DNA of 64,000 bases from Minicystis rosea (GTDB lineage: Bacteria > Myxococcota_A > Polyangia > Polyangiales > Polyangiaceae): positions 10,462,377-10,526,376 of the forward strand of contig CP016211.1 in the NCBI GenBank assembly GCA_001931535.1, read 5' to 3'. The notes under the pieces were generated by a model, which did no database searches, was not told the origin of the DNA, and saw only the letters and a list, made by a program, of their open reading frames with translations. A program made the position numbers and the translations under genes. Of this stretch, positions 51,795 to 60,637 are shown piece after piece. Each line of letters opens with the position of its first letter. Positions within the stretch are counted from its first letter, which is position 1.

Positions 51795-53441
51795 ATGACC
51801 CATCCCTGCCTCGTCACCATCGACAGCAAGAGCGCGCCGCGCACGCTCTTCTCCGGCGATCGGCTCGTCGACGTCGACCTGCCCACGGGCACGCGCGTCG
51901 TCTACCCCAAGCAGCCGCTCGAGGCGCTCAAGGACGTGGACGCGGCCATCCGGTACGCGATCAACCACCCGTACAACTCGGAGCCGCTCTACGCGAAGCT
52001 GCGCCCGGGGATGAAGGTGACCATCGCCATCGATGACATCTCCCTCCCTCTGCCGCCGATGCGCCGGCCCGACATCCGCGAGCGCGTGCTCACCATCGTG
52101 CTCGACCTGCTCGCCGATCACGGCGTCGACGACGTCGAGCTGATCATCGCGACCAGCGTGCACCGTCGCATGAAGGACTGGGAGGTCCGCCACATCGTCG
52201 GCGACAAGATCTTCAACGCCTACTGGCCGAAGAAGCTCTACAACCACGACGCCGAGAACCTCGCCAACATGAAGTACGTCGGCACGACGGACTTGGGCGA
52301 GGAGGTCGAGCTCAACAAGCGCGCGGTCGAGAGCGATCTCGTCATCTACGTGAACCTGAACCTCGTGCCCATGGATGGCGGGCACAAGTCGGTGGCCGTC
52401 GGCCTCTGCGGGTACCGCAGCCTCCAGGCGCACCACAACCCGCGCGTCATGCGCGACTGCCACTCGTACATGGATCCGTCGAGCTCCGCGCTCGCGTCCA
52501 GCGTCGAGCGCATGGGGCGGCTCACCAACAAGAAGCTCAACGTCTTCACCATCGAGACGACGATCAACAACCGCATGTTCGATCGTCCGCTCGAGTTCCT
52601 CGCCAAGAACGAGGACGATCTCACGACCACCGAGCGCAACAGCCTCCGCGCGCTCCGCTTCACGCTCGACAAGCTGCCGCAGCCGGCGCGCCAGGCGATC
52701 TTCCAGCGCGTGCCGTCGCCCTTCGGCGTCACGGGCGTCTTCGCCGGCGAGACGGAGGCGGTGCACGCCCACACGCTGAAGAAGTGTTACGAGCAGTACC
52801 TCGTGCCGGTCACGGGGCAGGCCGACATCCTCATCACGGGCATCCCCTTCATCAGCCCGTACAACGTCAACTCGTTCCTCAACCCGCTGCTCGTGCAGGT
52901 GATGGCGAACGGGTACTTGTTCAACCTCTACAAGGGCGTGCCCATGGTGAAGAAGGGGGGCACGATGATCATCCTGCACCCCTGCACCGATCAGTTCGAC
53001 AACGATCACCACGCCCCGTACATCGAGTTCGTGCACCGCCTCCTGCCGGAGACGCGCGACGCGATGGAGCTGCACAAGCGCTTCGAGAAGAAGTTCGCGT
53101 CGAACCCGGCGTACCTCGAGATGTACCGCGTGGGGAACGCGTACCACCCCGCGCATCCGTTCTTCATGTGGTACTGGGGCGAGGCCGGCCGGCAGCATCT
53201 CGGGCGCATGATCGTGGTGGGCGCGGACAACGAGTACATCCCCAAGCTGCTCGGCTGGGAGACGGCCCGCTCGATGGACGAGGCGCTGCGCATGGCGAAG
53301 ACGACGGCGCCGCCGAAGCCGGAGATCCTCGCGCTGCACACGCCCCCGATCATGATGACGGAGATGACGGCCGAGCGGCCGCGCACGTCGTTCGCGCCGA
53401 TCGACGACGGCGCGTCGTCGGTGCCGCGCCTCGGCGGCTGA
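51795..53441 (+). CDS. LarA-like (DUF2088) protein
   Basis: A 548-residue protein related to the nickel-pincer lactate racemase LarA. Residues ~60-190 match the N-terminal domain: VTIAIDDISLPLPPM (nucleotide-binding-like segment), IATSVHRRMKDWEV and YNHDAENL with candidate catalytic/metal histidines. The C-terminal part (GVPMVKKGGTMIILHPC) also fits. It is longer than LarA (~420 residues), with a C-terminal extra part ending in a Pro/Ser tail. The larB/C/E cofactor genes are not in the window. Overlap with known racemases is partial, so the substrate is open. Its stop is one base before the next ATG, so they are coupled. Confidence 0.75.
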   Translation: MTHPCLVTIDSKSAPRTLFSGDRLVDVDLPTGTRVVYPKQPLEALKDVDAAIRYAINHPYNSEPLYAKLRPGMKVTIAIDDISLPLPPMRRPDIRERVLTIVLDLLADHGVDDVELIIATSVHRRMKDWEVRHIVGDKIFNAYWPKKLYNHDAENLANMKYVGTTDLGEEVELNKRAVESDLVIYVNLNLVPMDGGHKSVAVGLCGYRSLQAHHNPRVMRDCHSYMDPSSSALASSVERMGRLTNKKLNVFTIETTINNRMFDRPLEFLAKNEDDLTTTERNSLRALRFTLDKLPQPARQAIFQRVPSPFGVTGVFAGETEAVHAHTLKKCYEQYLVPVTGQADILITGIPFISPYNVNSFLNPLLVQVMANGYLFNLYKGVPMVKKGGTMIILHPCTDQFDNDHHAPYIEFVHRLLPETRDAMELHKRFEKKFASNPAYLEMYRVGNAYHPAHPFFMWYWGEAGRQHLGRMIVVGADNEYIPKLLGWETARSMDEALRMAKTTAPPKPEILALHTPPIMMTEMTAERPRTSFAPIDDGASSVPRLGG

Positions 53442-53442
53442 C

Positions 53443-54660
53443 ATGGCGACGGCGCCCCTCTGCCCGCGAGACCTGACGATCCCGGAGCCGGGATCGACCA
53501 CGGCGAAGGCCGTGCTCTCGCGGGCGATGGGGCGCCTCCTGCGCGATCTGTCGGCCCTTCCCCGCCTCACGCCCACCGGCGCGCGCGAGGAGGGCGCGGT
53601 GATCGCGCGCCTATCGCGAGCAGCCTTGGCCGACGCGCCGGGCGCGCTGATGAGCGCGCTGCGACGGCCCACGGTGGGCGGCCTCCTGCGCTGCCTGCGC
53701 AGCGACACGCTCCCGCAACGCGAAGCCGTGATGGTGGAGCTCGCCGCGCTCCTCGCCTTCGAGCTCGCCCTCGCCGGCGCGCTCGCGGAGCCCGTGCGCC
53801 TGCGCCGCTTTCCCGCGCGGTTGCTCTCGATCTCGGCACGCATCGCGATCGATCTGCCCCGCGACGCGAGCGCCGTCGCGATCGCGAACGGGCGCGTCAC
53901 CATCGAGCGCGCTGGGCGCACGGACGAGATCCGGCTCGACGATCCCGAGGCCGGTGAACGCGCGATCGCGCGGCCGTACCACGTGATCGCCGGCGACATC
54001 GCGCTCGCGGAGGTCGACAACAACCCACTGTCGATGTTCGAGGCGCACCCCGACAAAGAAGGCAACGCGATCGATCTCGGGGGCCGACCCGCGACCGCGT
54101 GGACCGACGCGCTGGGGACGGCGCTCGCGCGGATCGAGCGGCATTTGCCGGACATTTACGGCGAGATGCAGCTCTTCGTCGCGCAGGTGGTGCCCGTGGG
54201 CTGGCACGACGAGAAGCACCTCTCGGCGTCGTACCAGGAGATGATCGGGACCATCTACATGACGCTCCATCCGAGCCAGATGACGCTCTCGGAGGCGCTC
54301 ATTCACGAGTTTTCCCACAACAAGATCAACGCGCTCTTCGAGGTCGACGAGGTGCTCGAGAACGCGTGGTCGCCGCTCTACACGTCGCCGGTGCGACCCG
54401 ATCCGCGGCCGCTGCACGGCGTGCTCCTGGCGGTGCACGCGTTCCTCCCGGTGGCGCGGCTCTACGAGCAGATGATCGCGAATGACGACCCCGAGGCGGG
54501 CAACGAAGCCTTTCGCCGGCGGTACGCGGCCATCCGCAAGATCAACCGCGAGGGCGCGGAGCTGGTGCTCGACAAGGGCCGGCCGACGGCCGTCGGAGCG
54601 CCGCTGTTCGACGAGATTCGCCGCTGGCACGAGCACTACGCCGCGCTCGGCGACACGTGA
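53443..54660 (+). CDS. HExxH-motif protein, RiPP-modifying-like
   Basis: A 405-residue protein with HEFSH at 288-292 (EALIHEFSHNKINAL), followed by a long segment with SPLYTSPVRPDPRPLHGVLLAVHAFLPVA. That arrangement resembles the HEXXH family reported in peptide-modification contexts, now linked in the literature to alpha-ketoglutarate-type peptide hydroxylation. The first ~125 residues are Arg/Ala/Leu-rich helices with no clear domain. ATG 53443 is one base past the LarA-like stop. No precursor peptide is obvious nearby. A zinc protease is an alternative. Confidence 0.7.
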   Translation: MATAPLCPRDLTIPEPGSTTAKAVLSRAMGRLLRDLSALPRLTPTGAREEGAVIARLSRAALADAPGALMSALRRPTVGGLLRCLRSDTLPQREAVMVELAALLAFELALAGALAEPVRLRRFPARLLSISARIAIDLPRDASAVAIANGRVTIERAGRTDEIRLDDPEAGERAIARPYHVIAGDIALAEVDNNPLSMFEAHPDKEGNAIDLGGRPATAWTDALGTALARIERHLPDIYGEMQLFVAQVVPVGWHDEKHLSASYQEMIGTIYMTLHPSQMTLSEALIHEFSHNKINALFEVDEVLENAWSPLYTSPVRPDPRPLHGVLLAVHAFLPVARLYEQMIANDDPEAGNEAFRRRYAAIRKINREGAELVLDKGRPTAVGAPLFDEIRRWHEHYAALGDT

Positions 54661-54742
54661 GCGGGCCAACGTGATCGCCGCCTGACGCGAGCACGAACCC
54701 GACGTCGGCGCGCACGCGTCCGATCAAGTACCCTCTCGCATC

Positions 54743-56839
54743 ATGCCCCGCCCCGGAGAGATCCCCGAGGTCATCGACGATCCCGAGACCGAGCAGGACG
54801 CGACCCTCGTTCGCAAGCCCACGCCCGCGCCTCCACAGGAGGAAGCGGTCACCATCGCGCGACCGCGCTCCGATACGGTGGCGCTCGCCGCGACCGTGCA
54901 TCACGAGCCGGTGCCGCCTTCGGAAGAAGGCGCCGCGCGCACGCGGCTGATGCTGCGGAAGCGCTTCGACGACGTGTCGGGGCTCGCGCCGGTGGGGACC
55001 TCGATGCTGGGCGCGGCGGCGCGGCCGGTGCACGCGGCGAGCTTCGATCAACGCTACGAAGCGCGCGACGTGCTCGGCGTGGGCGGCATGGGCGAGGTCA
55101 AGCTCTGCAAGGACCGGCTCATCGGTCGCGAGGTGGCGCTCAAGGTGATGCGCGCGGGCACGGGCTCGATGGACGACGCGCGCGATCGCTTCGTGCGCGA
55201 GGCCCGCGTGCAGGGGCTGCTCGAGCACCCTGCGATCGTGCCCGTCTACGATCTCGGGGTCGATCCGGAAGGCGGCGTCTTCTTCACCATGAAGCGCGTG
55301 CGCGGCCGCACGCTGGACGCCGTCATCGACGCGCTCGCCGGCGGCGATCGCGAGGCCATCCGCAAATACTCGCGCCGCAAGCTGCTCACCGCGTTCGGGA
55401 GCGTGTGCCTCGCGGTCGACTTCGCCCACGCGCGCGGCGTGCTCCACCGCGATCTCAAGCCGAGCAACATCATCCTCGGCGACTTCGGCGAGGTGTACGT
55501 CCTCGACTGGGGCCTCGCCAAGCTCGCGGGCTCCGCGGACGATCCGCACGGCGGCGAGATCGATCTCACGCACGACGGCACCGCGCGGACGATGCTCGGC
55601 TCGCTCATCGGCACCCCGGGTTACATGGCGCCGGAGCAGGCGCGCGGCGAGATCGATCGGGTCGACGCGCGCGCCGATGTCTATGCGCTGGGCACGATCC
55701 TCTTCGAGATCCTCGCGCAGGAGCCGCTCCATCCGCTCACGTCGGTCGACGCCGCGCTCGCCTCCACGCTCAAGGGCGCCGACGCCCGCCCCTCGGCGCG
55801 CACGCTCGGCGAGTATCCGCCCGAGCTCGAGGCCATGTGCGTGCGCGCCACGGCGCTCGATCCCGCGGCCCGCTATGCCAGCGCGCGCGAGCTCTCGAAC
55901 GCGATCGAGCGCTTCCTCGACGGCGATCGCAACGTGGAGCTGCGCCGCGATCTCGCGGCCGCGCACGTCGCCTCGGCCCGCGCCGCGCTGGCCCGCGCCG
56001 CGAGCGGTGGCCCTGCGGCGCGCGAGGCCCGCACCGAAGCGCTGCGCGACGTGGGCTCGGCGCTGGCGCTCGATCCACGCAACGCCGAGGCCCTCTCGAC
56101 GATGGCTCGCCTCCTCACCGAGGTGCCCGACGAAGTCCCGCCCGAAGCCGAAGCCGAGCTCGAAGCCGCCGCCGCACGCACGCGACGTCAGGCCGCGCGC
56201 AGCGGCGCGCTCCGCTTCATGTTCTGGAGCGCGCTCATCCCGGTGGCCGTGTGGATGGGCATCCGCAACGGGCCCGTCGCGGCGGCGGTGATCGCGAGCG
56301 TCGTCGTGAGCAGCGTGTTCTCCTATTGGTTGTCGCGAAAGCCGCGCGTCACCATGCAGAACGGCTTCGCGCTCCTGGCGCTGACGTCGGTGGCGATCGC
56401 GTTGATGAGCGCGCCCTTCGGTCCCTTCATCCTCGTGCCCGCGCAGGCGGGCACGAACACGATGTACTTCACCATGAGCGCGGACAAGCGCGGCCGCGTG
56501 GTGGTGATCCTCCTCGGCGTGCTGGCCATCCTGATCCCGTTCACCCTCGAAATCGCGGGCGTGCTGCCGCCTGCCTACACGTTCTCCGGCGGCCTGATGC
56601 GGGTGATGCCCCGAGCGACGGAGCTGCCCGCGCTGCAGACGACCATCTGCCTCTTGGTGACCAGCCTGGCGATGGTGATCGTCCCCGGGCTCATGGTGGG
56701 TCGCATGCGCGACGCGCTCGCCGCCGCGGAGCGCCGCGTGTTCTTGCAAGCGTGGCACCTCCGCCAGCTCGTGCCGACCGAGGCGCGCAGCGCGCTCGTG
56801 CCCGCACCGTCGAGCCATCGGCTCGCGCGTCCCACCTGA
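54743..56839 (+). CDS. Ser/Thr protein kinase with C-terminal membrane domain
   Basis: A 698-residue kinase. A ~100-residue disordered N-terminus precedes the kinase domain (~105-395): G-loop GVGGMGEV (112-119), Lys134, HRDLKPSN with Asp237, and DWG in place of DFG (VLDWGLAKL), as in many myxobacterial PknB-like kinases. A helical segment (~400-480) leads to about six transmembrane helices (~490-680), with only short loops. Such C-terminal membrane domains are unusual; most bacterial kinases have one helix and extracellular PASTA or other domains. It precedes the STAND gene in the same direction. Confidence 0.88.
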   Translation: MPRPGEIPEVIDDPETEQDATLVRKPTPAPPQEEAVTIARPRSDTVALAATVHHEPVPPSEEGAARTRLMLRKRFDDVSGLAPVGTSMLGAAARPVHAASFDQRYEARDVLGVGGMGEVKLCKDRLIGREVALKVMRAGTGSMDDARDRFVREARVQGLLEHPAIVPVYDLGVDPEGGVFFTMKRVRGRTLDAVIDALAGGDREAIRKYSRRKLLTAFGSVCLAVDFAHARGVLHRDLKPSNIILGDFGEVYVLDWGLAKLAGSADDPHGGEIDLTHDGTARTMLGSLIGTPGYMAPEQARGEIDRVDARADVYALGTILFEILAQEPLHPLTSVDAALASTLKGADARPSARTLGEYPPELEAMCVRATALDPAARYASARELSNAIERFLDGDRNVELRRDLAAAHVASARAALARAASGGPAAREARTEALRDVGSALALDPRNAEALSTMARLLTEVPDEVPPEAEAELEAAAARTRRQAARSGALRFMFWSALIPVAVWMGIRNGPVAAAVIASVVVSSVFSYWLSRKPRVTMQNGFALLALTSVAIALMSAPFGPFILVPAQAGTNTMYFTMSADKRGRVVVILLGVLAILIPFTLEIAGVLPPAYTFSGGLMRVMPRATELPALQTTICLLVTSLAMVIVPGLMVGRMRDALAAAERRVFLQAWHLRQLVPTEARSALVPAPSSHRLARPT

Positions 56840-56931
56840 TCCACGACGCGACCGCTTCCCATCACGTCCACCCGCGCCGTCGTGCTAACGAAGCAGGCGG
56901 CGCACCCTGCGAATCTCGGCGCGCCGCGCTC

Positions 56932-59820
56932 GTGCCCGCGAAGAACCCGAAAGGTAAAGCAGCGCCGCCGGCGCGCAGCCCCAACGTGCCGCTCGCCCTG
57001 CGCGTGCCCAATGCGCCCGCGCGCTTCGTCGGCCGCGCCGAAGCGCTGCGACGCGCGCGCGATCTCCTGCGGCGCGGTCCGCTCGTGATCGTCACGGGCG
57101 CCGCGGGGCTCGGCAAATCGGCGCTGATGTCGTGCTTGCTCCACGAGCACTTCACCGATCGCGCACCGAGCGCCGTGTACGTGTCGCTCGGCGGCGGCGA
57201 TCCGGAAGAGCCGACCGCGCTGGTGGTGGCGCGGGCGCTCGCGCGCGCCGCCGGAGCGCGTGACGTCGAATGGTCCGAGGTGCTCGGCAACGCCGAAGCG
57301 CTGGGCGCGCTCGCGATCGATCTCGCCGCCGATCGCTGCGTCGTGCTCGACGATCTCGGGGCCGCACCGCCGGCCGATGTGGCCCTGCTGCTCCGTCAGA
57401 TCGCGCGCTACGCGCGGCAGAGCAAGTGGATCGCCGCCCTGCCCACCGCGCCCGCCGAGGGCGACCTGATCGAGCACGTGCTCTCCCTCGGCCCCATGCC
57501 CGACGCCGAGATGCGCCTGCTCGCGCGCAGCCTCGCGCCGAGCCTCGCCGCCGCGGAGGTCGCCGCGCTGGTCGCCGGCGCCTCCGGCTCCCCTCAACGG
57601 TTGCGCCAACGCCTCGCGGGCGGCCCCGCGCTGGAAACGCGATCCGACCCGCCCGCCGAAGGCATCGCGCTCCTCCGCACGCTCGCGCTCTTCACCCTTC
57701 CGATCCCCGAAGCCATCCTCGCCCGCATCGATCCCGCGTCTCCCGCGATCCTCGAAGCGCTCTCGCGAGCCCATTGGATCGAGCGAAGCCGCGCCGGCGT
57801 GATCGTGCCCGAACACGTGCGCGGCCTCGTGCCCGCATCGAGCGCCGACGATCGCCGAGCCCGCGCCGAGCAGGCCGCCGCCGCGCTCTCCATCGCCGAA
57901 GATCCCGCGTTGCACGTCGAAGCCCTGCGCCTCTGGCTCGTCGCCGATCGCCCCGACGAGGCGGCGCGCATGCTCGCGCAACTCGGTGACGATCTCGTCG
58001 CCACCGGCTACGCCGCCCGCATCCATCACTTGCTGGAAGACGCGCCGCACCCCGCGCTCGACGCATGGCGCCTGCGCGTGGCCGCCGATCTCGGCGACGC
58101 CGCGGTCCTCGACGGCGTGCGTCCGCCGTCGAGCGATTCGCTCGAAGCGCACTACCATTGGGCGCGCCTTCTGCTCGGAAAGCGGCGCTTCGACGAGGCC
58201 ATCGCCATCGCCGCGCGCGTGCAAGCAGAAGCCGAGCAGGCATCCGATCACGACCTCTCCTTTTCCGCGGGGCTCCTCCGCGCGCAGTCGATCGGGAACC
58301 GCGGGGCCATGCGCGCGTGCGTCGATCTCCTCGACACCCTCGCGCCGCCCGACGCCGTGGCTGCGGCCCAACGCGACGCTTTCGCCGCGATGGCGCTCGC
58401 GATCGACGGCCGCCGCGACGAAGCCCTCGCGCGCGGCGACGCGCTGCGCGCGAGGCTCGAAGCGCTCCCTCCACCGGTCCGGCGGCGCGCCGGATACCGT
58501 CTGGCGCAGGCGTACAATCACGCGGGCCGCCCGCGCGATGCCGCGCAGATCCTCGACGATCTCCTGACCGAAGGGCGCGGATCGGTGCGCCTCGCCATGG
58601 ATCGCGTGGTGCGCTTCGCGCGCGCCGGGCTCCTGCTCGACGGTGGCCAAATCGAGGCCGGCCGCACCGCGATCGCCGAGCTCGAGCCGTACGTCGCGCG
58701 CGCGTCGCTCCTCGGCGTGCACCTCGACATCGCGCGCGCCACCGCGTGCTTCGCCGAGGGCGCGGTCGATCACGTCGATCGTTTCCTCGCCAACGTGATC
58801 GCGCGCGATCCCGGTCCGCACGTGATGGCCGAGGTGGAGACGCTCGTCATGCGCGCCCGCGTGCTTCGCCGAGACGCATCCATCCCGCCCTCCACGCAGC
58901 TCGCCTCGGTGTTCGGCGAGACCTATGCCCTCGCCCGCGCCGAGCTCGATCTCCGCGCCGGCCGCCTCGCACCGGCCGACGCGATGAGCGCCACCGCGAC
59001 GCTCCCCTCGAACCTCGAGATCCAGCTCGCGGCCCGCACGCTCCGCGCCCATGCGCACTTGCTCGCGAACGACGCGACCGCCGCTGCGCGCGACGCAGGC
59101 GCCGCCGTGGAGATCGCCCGCGAGCACGGCTACGGCGTCCGCGCCGCCGAAGCGAAGCAGTGTCAGTGCGACGCGCTCCTCGTCGCCGCGCAATGGGACG
59201 CGCTCGATCACCACGCACGCGAGCTCGCATCCATGGCCGCGGCCATGCCCTCTCCGCGGTTCGAAGGCGCGGCCCGCTTCTTCCTGCTCGCCGCGGCCTC
59301 CGGCCCGCTCGACGCCGCCGCTCTCGAAGCCCTCGCCCAGCACGCCTTCATGCCCGACGTCGCGCTGCGGGCCCGCGCGCTCCTCGGCGCGACCGTCGCG
59401 CTCGATGCCGTCGATCGCGCGGTCCTCGCGGCCCTCCTCTCCCGCGCCGGCAAGCGCGCGCCCGACACCATCCTTCACCCCGACGTCGATCGCGCCTGGC
59501 GCCCGGGCTTCGGCCTCGACGAGGCCGCGCGACACGTGTGGCTGCCGAGCGGCGCGCGCATCGATCTCTCTCGCCAGAGCGTCGAGTGGCGCATCCTCGC
59601 GAGCCTCGTCGCGCGCGGCGGCTCGGCCACCAAAGAGGCGCTGACGCTGAGCGTGTGGAGCGAGCGCGAATATCACCCGCTCCGGCACGACAACCGTCTG
59701 CAGGCCGCGGTGCGCAAGCTGCGCCTCGCCATCGAGGACGACGCCAAAGCCCCCGCCCGCATCATCACCACCGAAGACGGCTACGCGCTCGGCGGCGTCG
59801 TGCGCCTCCTCCGCGCCTGA
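56932..59820 (+). CDS. STAND ATPase with helical repeats and C-terminal OmpR-type winged helix
   Basis: A 962-residue regulator. An AAA/NACHT-like NTPase occupies ~30-290: Walker A GAAGLGKS (56-63) and Walker B CVVLDDLG (136-143). A long TPR-like region (~290-860) follows (DEALARGDALRARLEALPP; AYNHAGRPRDAAQILDDLL). The last ~100 residues are a winged helix of the Trans_reg_C type, seen as VEWRILASLVARGGSATKEAL and DNRLQAAVRKLRLAIED...EDGYALG. In AfsR-like regulators this domain is at the N-terminus, and in MalT the C-terminal domain is LuxR-type. The start is GTG 56932, 92 bases after the kinase gene. Confidence 0.8.
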   Translation: MPAKNPKGKAAPPARSPNVPLALRVPNAPARFVGRAEALRRARDLLRRGPLVIVTGAAGLGKSALMSCLLHEHFTDRAPSAVYVSLGGGDPEEPTALVVARALARAAGARDVEWSEVLGNAEALGALAIDLAADRCVVLDDLGAAPPADVALLLRQIARYARQSKWIAALPTAPAEGDLIEHVLSLGPMPDAEMRLLARSLAPSLAAAEVAALVAGASGSPQRLRQRLAGGPALETRSDPPAEGIALLRTLALFTLPIPEAILARIDPASPAILEALSRAHWIERSRAGVIVPEHVRGLVPASSADDRRARAEQAAAALSIAEDPALHVEALRLWLVADRPDEAARMLAQLGDDLVATGYAARIHHLLEDAPHPALDAWRLRVAADLGDAAVLDGVRPPSSDSLEAHYHWARLLLGKRRFDEAIAIAARVQAEAEQASDHDLSFSAGLLRAQSIGNRGAMRACVDLLDTLAPPDAVAAAQRDAFAAMALAIDGRRDEALARGDALRARLEALPPPVRRRAGYRLAQAYNHAGRPRDAAQILDDLLTEGRGSVRLAMDRVVRFARAGLLLDGGQIEAGRTAIAELEPYVARASLLGVHLDIARATACFAEGAVDHVDRFLANVIARDPGPHVMAEVETLVMRARVLRRDASIPPSTQLASVFGETYALARAELDLRAGRLAPADAMSATATLPSNLEIQLAARTLRAHAHLLANDATAAARDAGAAVEIAREHGYGVRAAEAKQCQCDALLVAAQWDALDHHARELASMAAAMPSPRFEGAARFFLLAAASGPLDAAALEALAQHAFMPDVALRARALLGATVALDAVDRAVLAALLSRAGKRAPDTILHPDVDRAWRPGFGLDEAARHVWLPSGARIDLSRQSVEWRILASLVARGGSATKEALTLSVWSEREYHPLRHDNRLQAAVRKLRLAIEDDAKAPARIITTEDGYALGGVVRLLRA

Positions 59821-59996
59821 CGCCGATTTCCTGCGCGCCCACAACTACTCGTAACAACACGCATTTTCGACGTCATTCGACGTCAGCGACCCGTCTGGCG
59901 CGGCGCTGAATCCGCGTCGTCGAACGCGCGAGAACGGCAAGCGACGGCAACCTCGGGCGCGGTGCCCGGCGTGCGCGAGCCGGTGAGGAGATCTCC

Positions 59997-60503
59997 ATGA
60001 AGCAGATCATTCGTTCGACGTGGCTCGTTGCGCTCCTGGCTTTCGCGTTCGGCTGCGGCAGCAGCAAAGGCGGCGAGGGTGGCAACGGCGGCGGCAACGG
60101 CGGGTCGGGCCCCACGTGCGAGGCGACCTGCTCGAGCGGCGACGACTGCGAGAGCGTCGCGTGCGAGTGCAAGGACGGCTCGGTCGTGAACAGCTCCTCG
60201 TGCAACAACGGCTGCTGCGAGACCGAAGCGGGAGCCTGCCCGAGCGCCTGCTCCGATCACGGCGGCTGGGGCAGCAGCGGAGGCGGCGGCGAGGGTGGTG
60301 GATCGTCCGGCGGCGCCGGCTTCGACGAGGAATGCTCCTCGAACAGCGATTGCGACAGCGGCGTGTGCTTCTACGTCGACCCCGACGACGAGAGCACCCA
60401 GAAGTGCACCATCGAATGCTCGTTCGGCGGCGGCGAGTGCCCGAGCGGCTGGGATTGCGCCGAGGTCCAGGGCGGCGCGCAGACGCTCTGCATCCTCCAG
60501 TGA
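59997..60503 (+). CDS. cysteine-rich lipoprotein
   Basis: A 168-residue lipoprotein: signal peptide with lipobox FAFGC (Cys20), a Gly/Ser linker, and then two Cys-rich segments of about 12 and 6 cysteines separated by another Gly-rich linker (~95-108). SNSDCDSGVCFYVDP in the second segment resembles short disulfide motifs of myxobacterial Cys-rich proteins. GAGGAG lies seven bases before the ATG. It is unlikely to be a RiPP precursor because of the lipobox and size, though it lies in the same neighbourhood as the HExxH gene. The 59821-59996 gap upstream has repeated CGACGTCA-type sites. Confidence 0.75.
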   Translation: MKQIIRSTWLVALLAFAFGCGSSKGGEGGNGGGNGGSGPTCEATCSSGDDCESVACECKDGSVVNSSSCNNGCCETEAGACPSACSDHGGWGSSGGGGEGGGSSGGAGFDEECSSNSDCDSGVCFYVDPDDESTQKCTIECSFGGGECPSGWDCAEVQGGAQTLCILQ

Positions 60504-60524
60504 ACCGCCGGTGAATGGCGCGGC

Positions 60525-60632
60525 GAATCGTTTGAGCATCAACGAATTCGCAGGTTGATGGACCAGCGGCGAATCGTTGGAGCACCAACGATTTGCCGCC
60601 GCTCACCCCAATCGTTTGTGCTCCAACGATCT
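60525..60632. repeat. three AATCGTT...AACGATT hairpins
   Basis: Three imperfect inverted repeats (60525-60549, 60569-60598, 60610-60632) share arms AATCGTT and AACGAT around an 8-base centre. They fill the space between the stop codons of two convergent genes. Confidence 0.7.
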
Positions 60633-60637
60633 CGGGA

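Noticed and set aside
50916..54155. A 1079-codon minus-strand frame across the HAD, LarA-like and HExxH genes
   Set aside because: It crosses four independently supported plus-strand genes and has Arg/His/Val/Asp composition without motifs.
56575..59844. A 1089-codon minus-strand frame antisense to the kinase end and the STAND ATPase
   Set aside because: The plus-strand protein has Walker motifs and a winged helix; the reverse frame has none.
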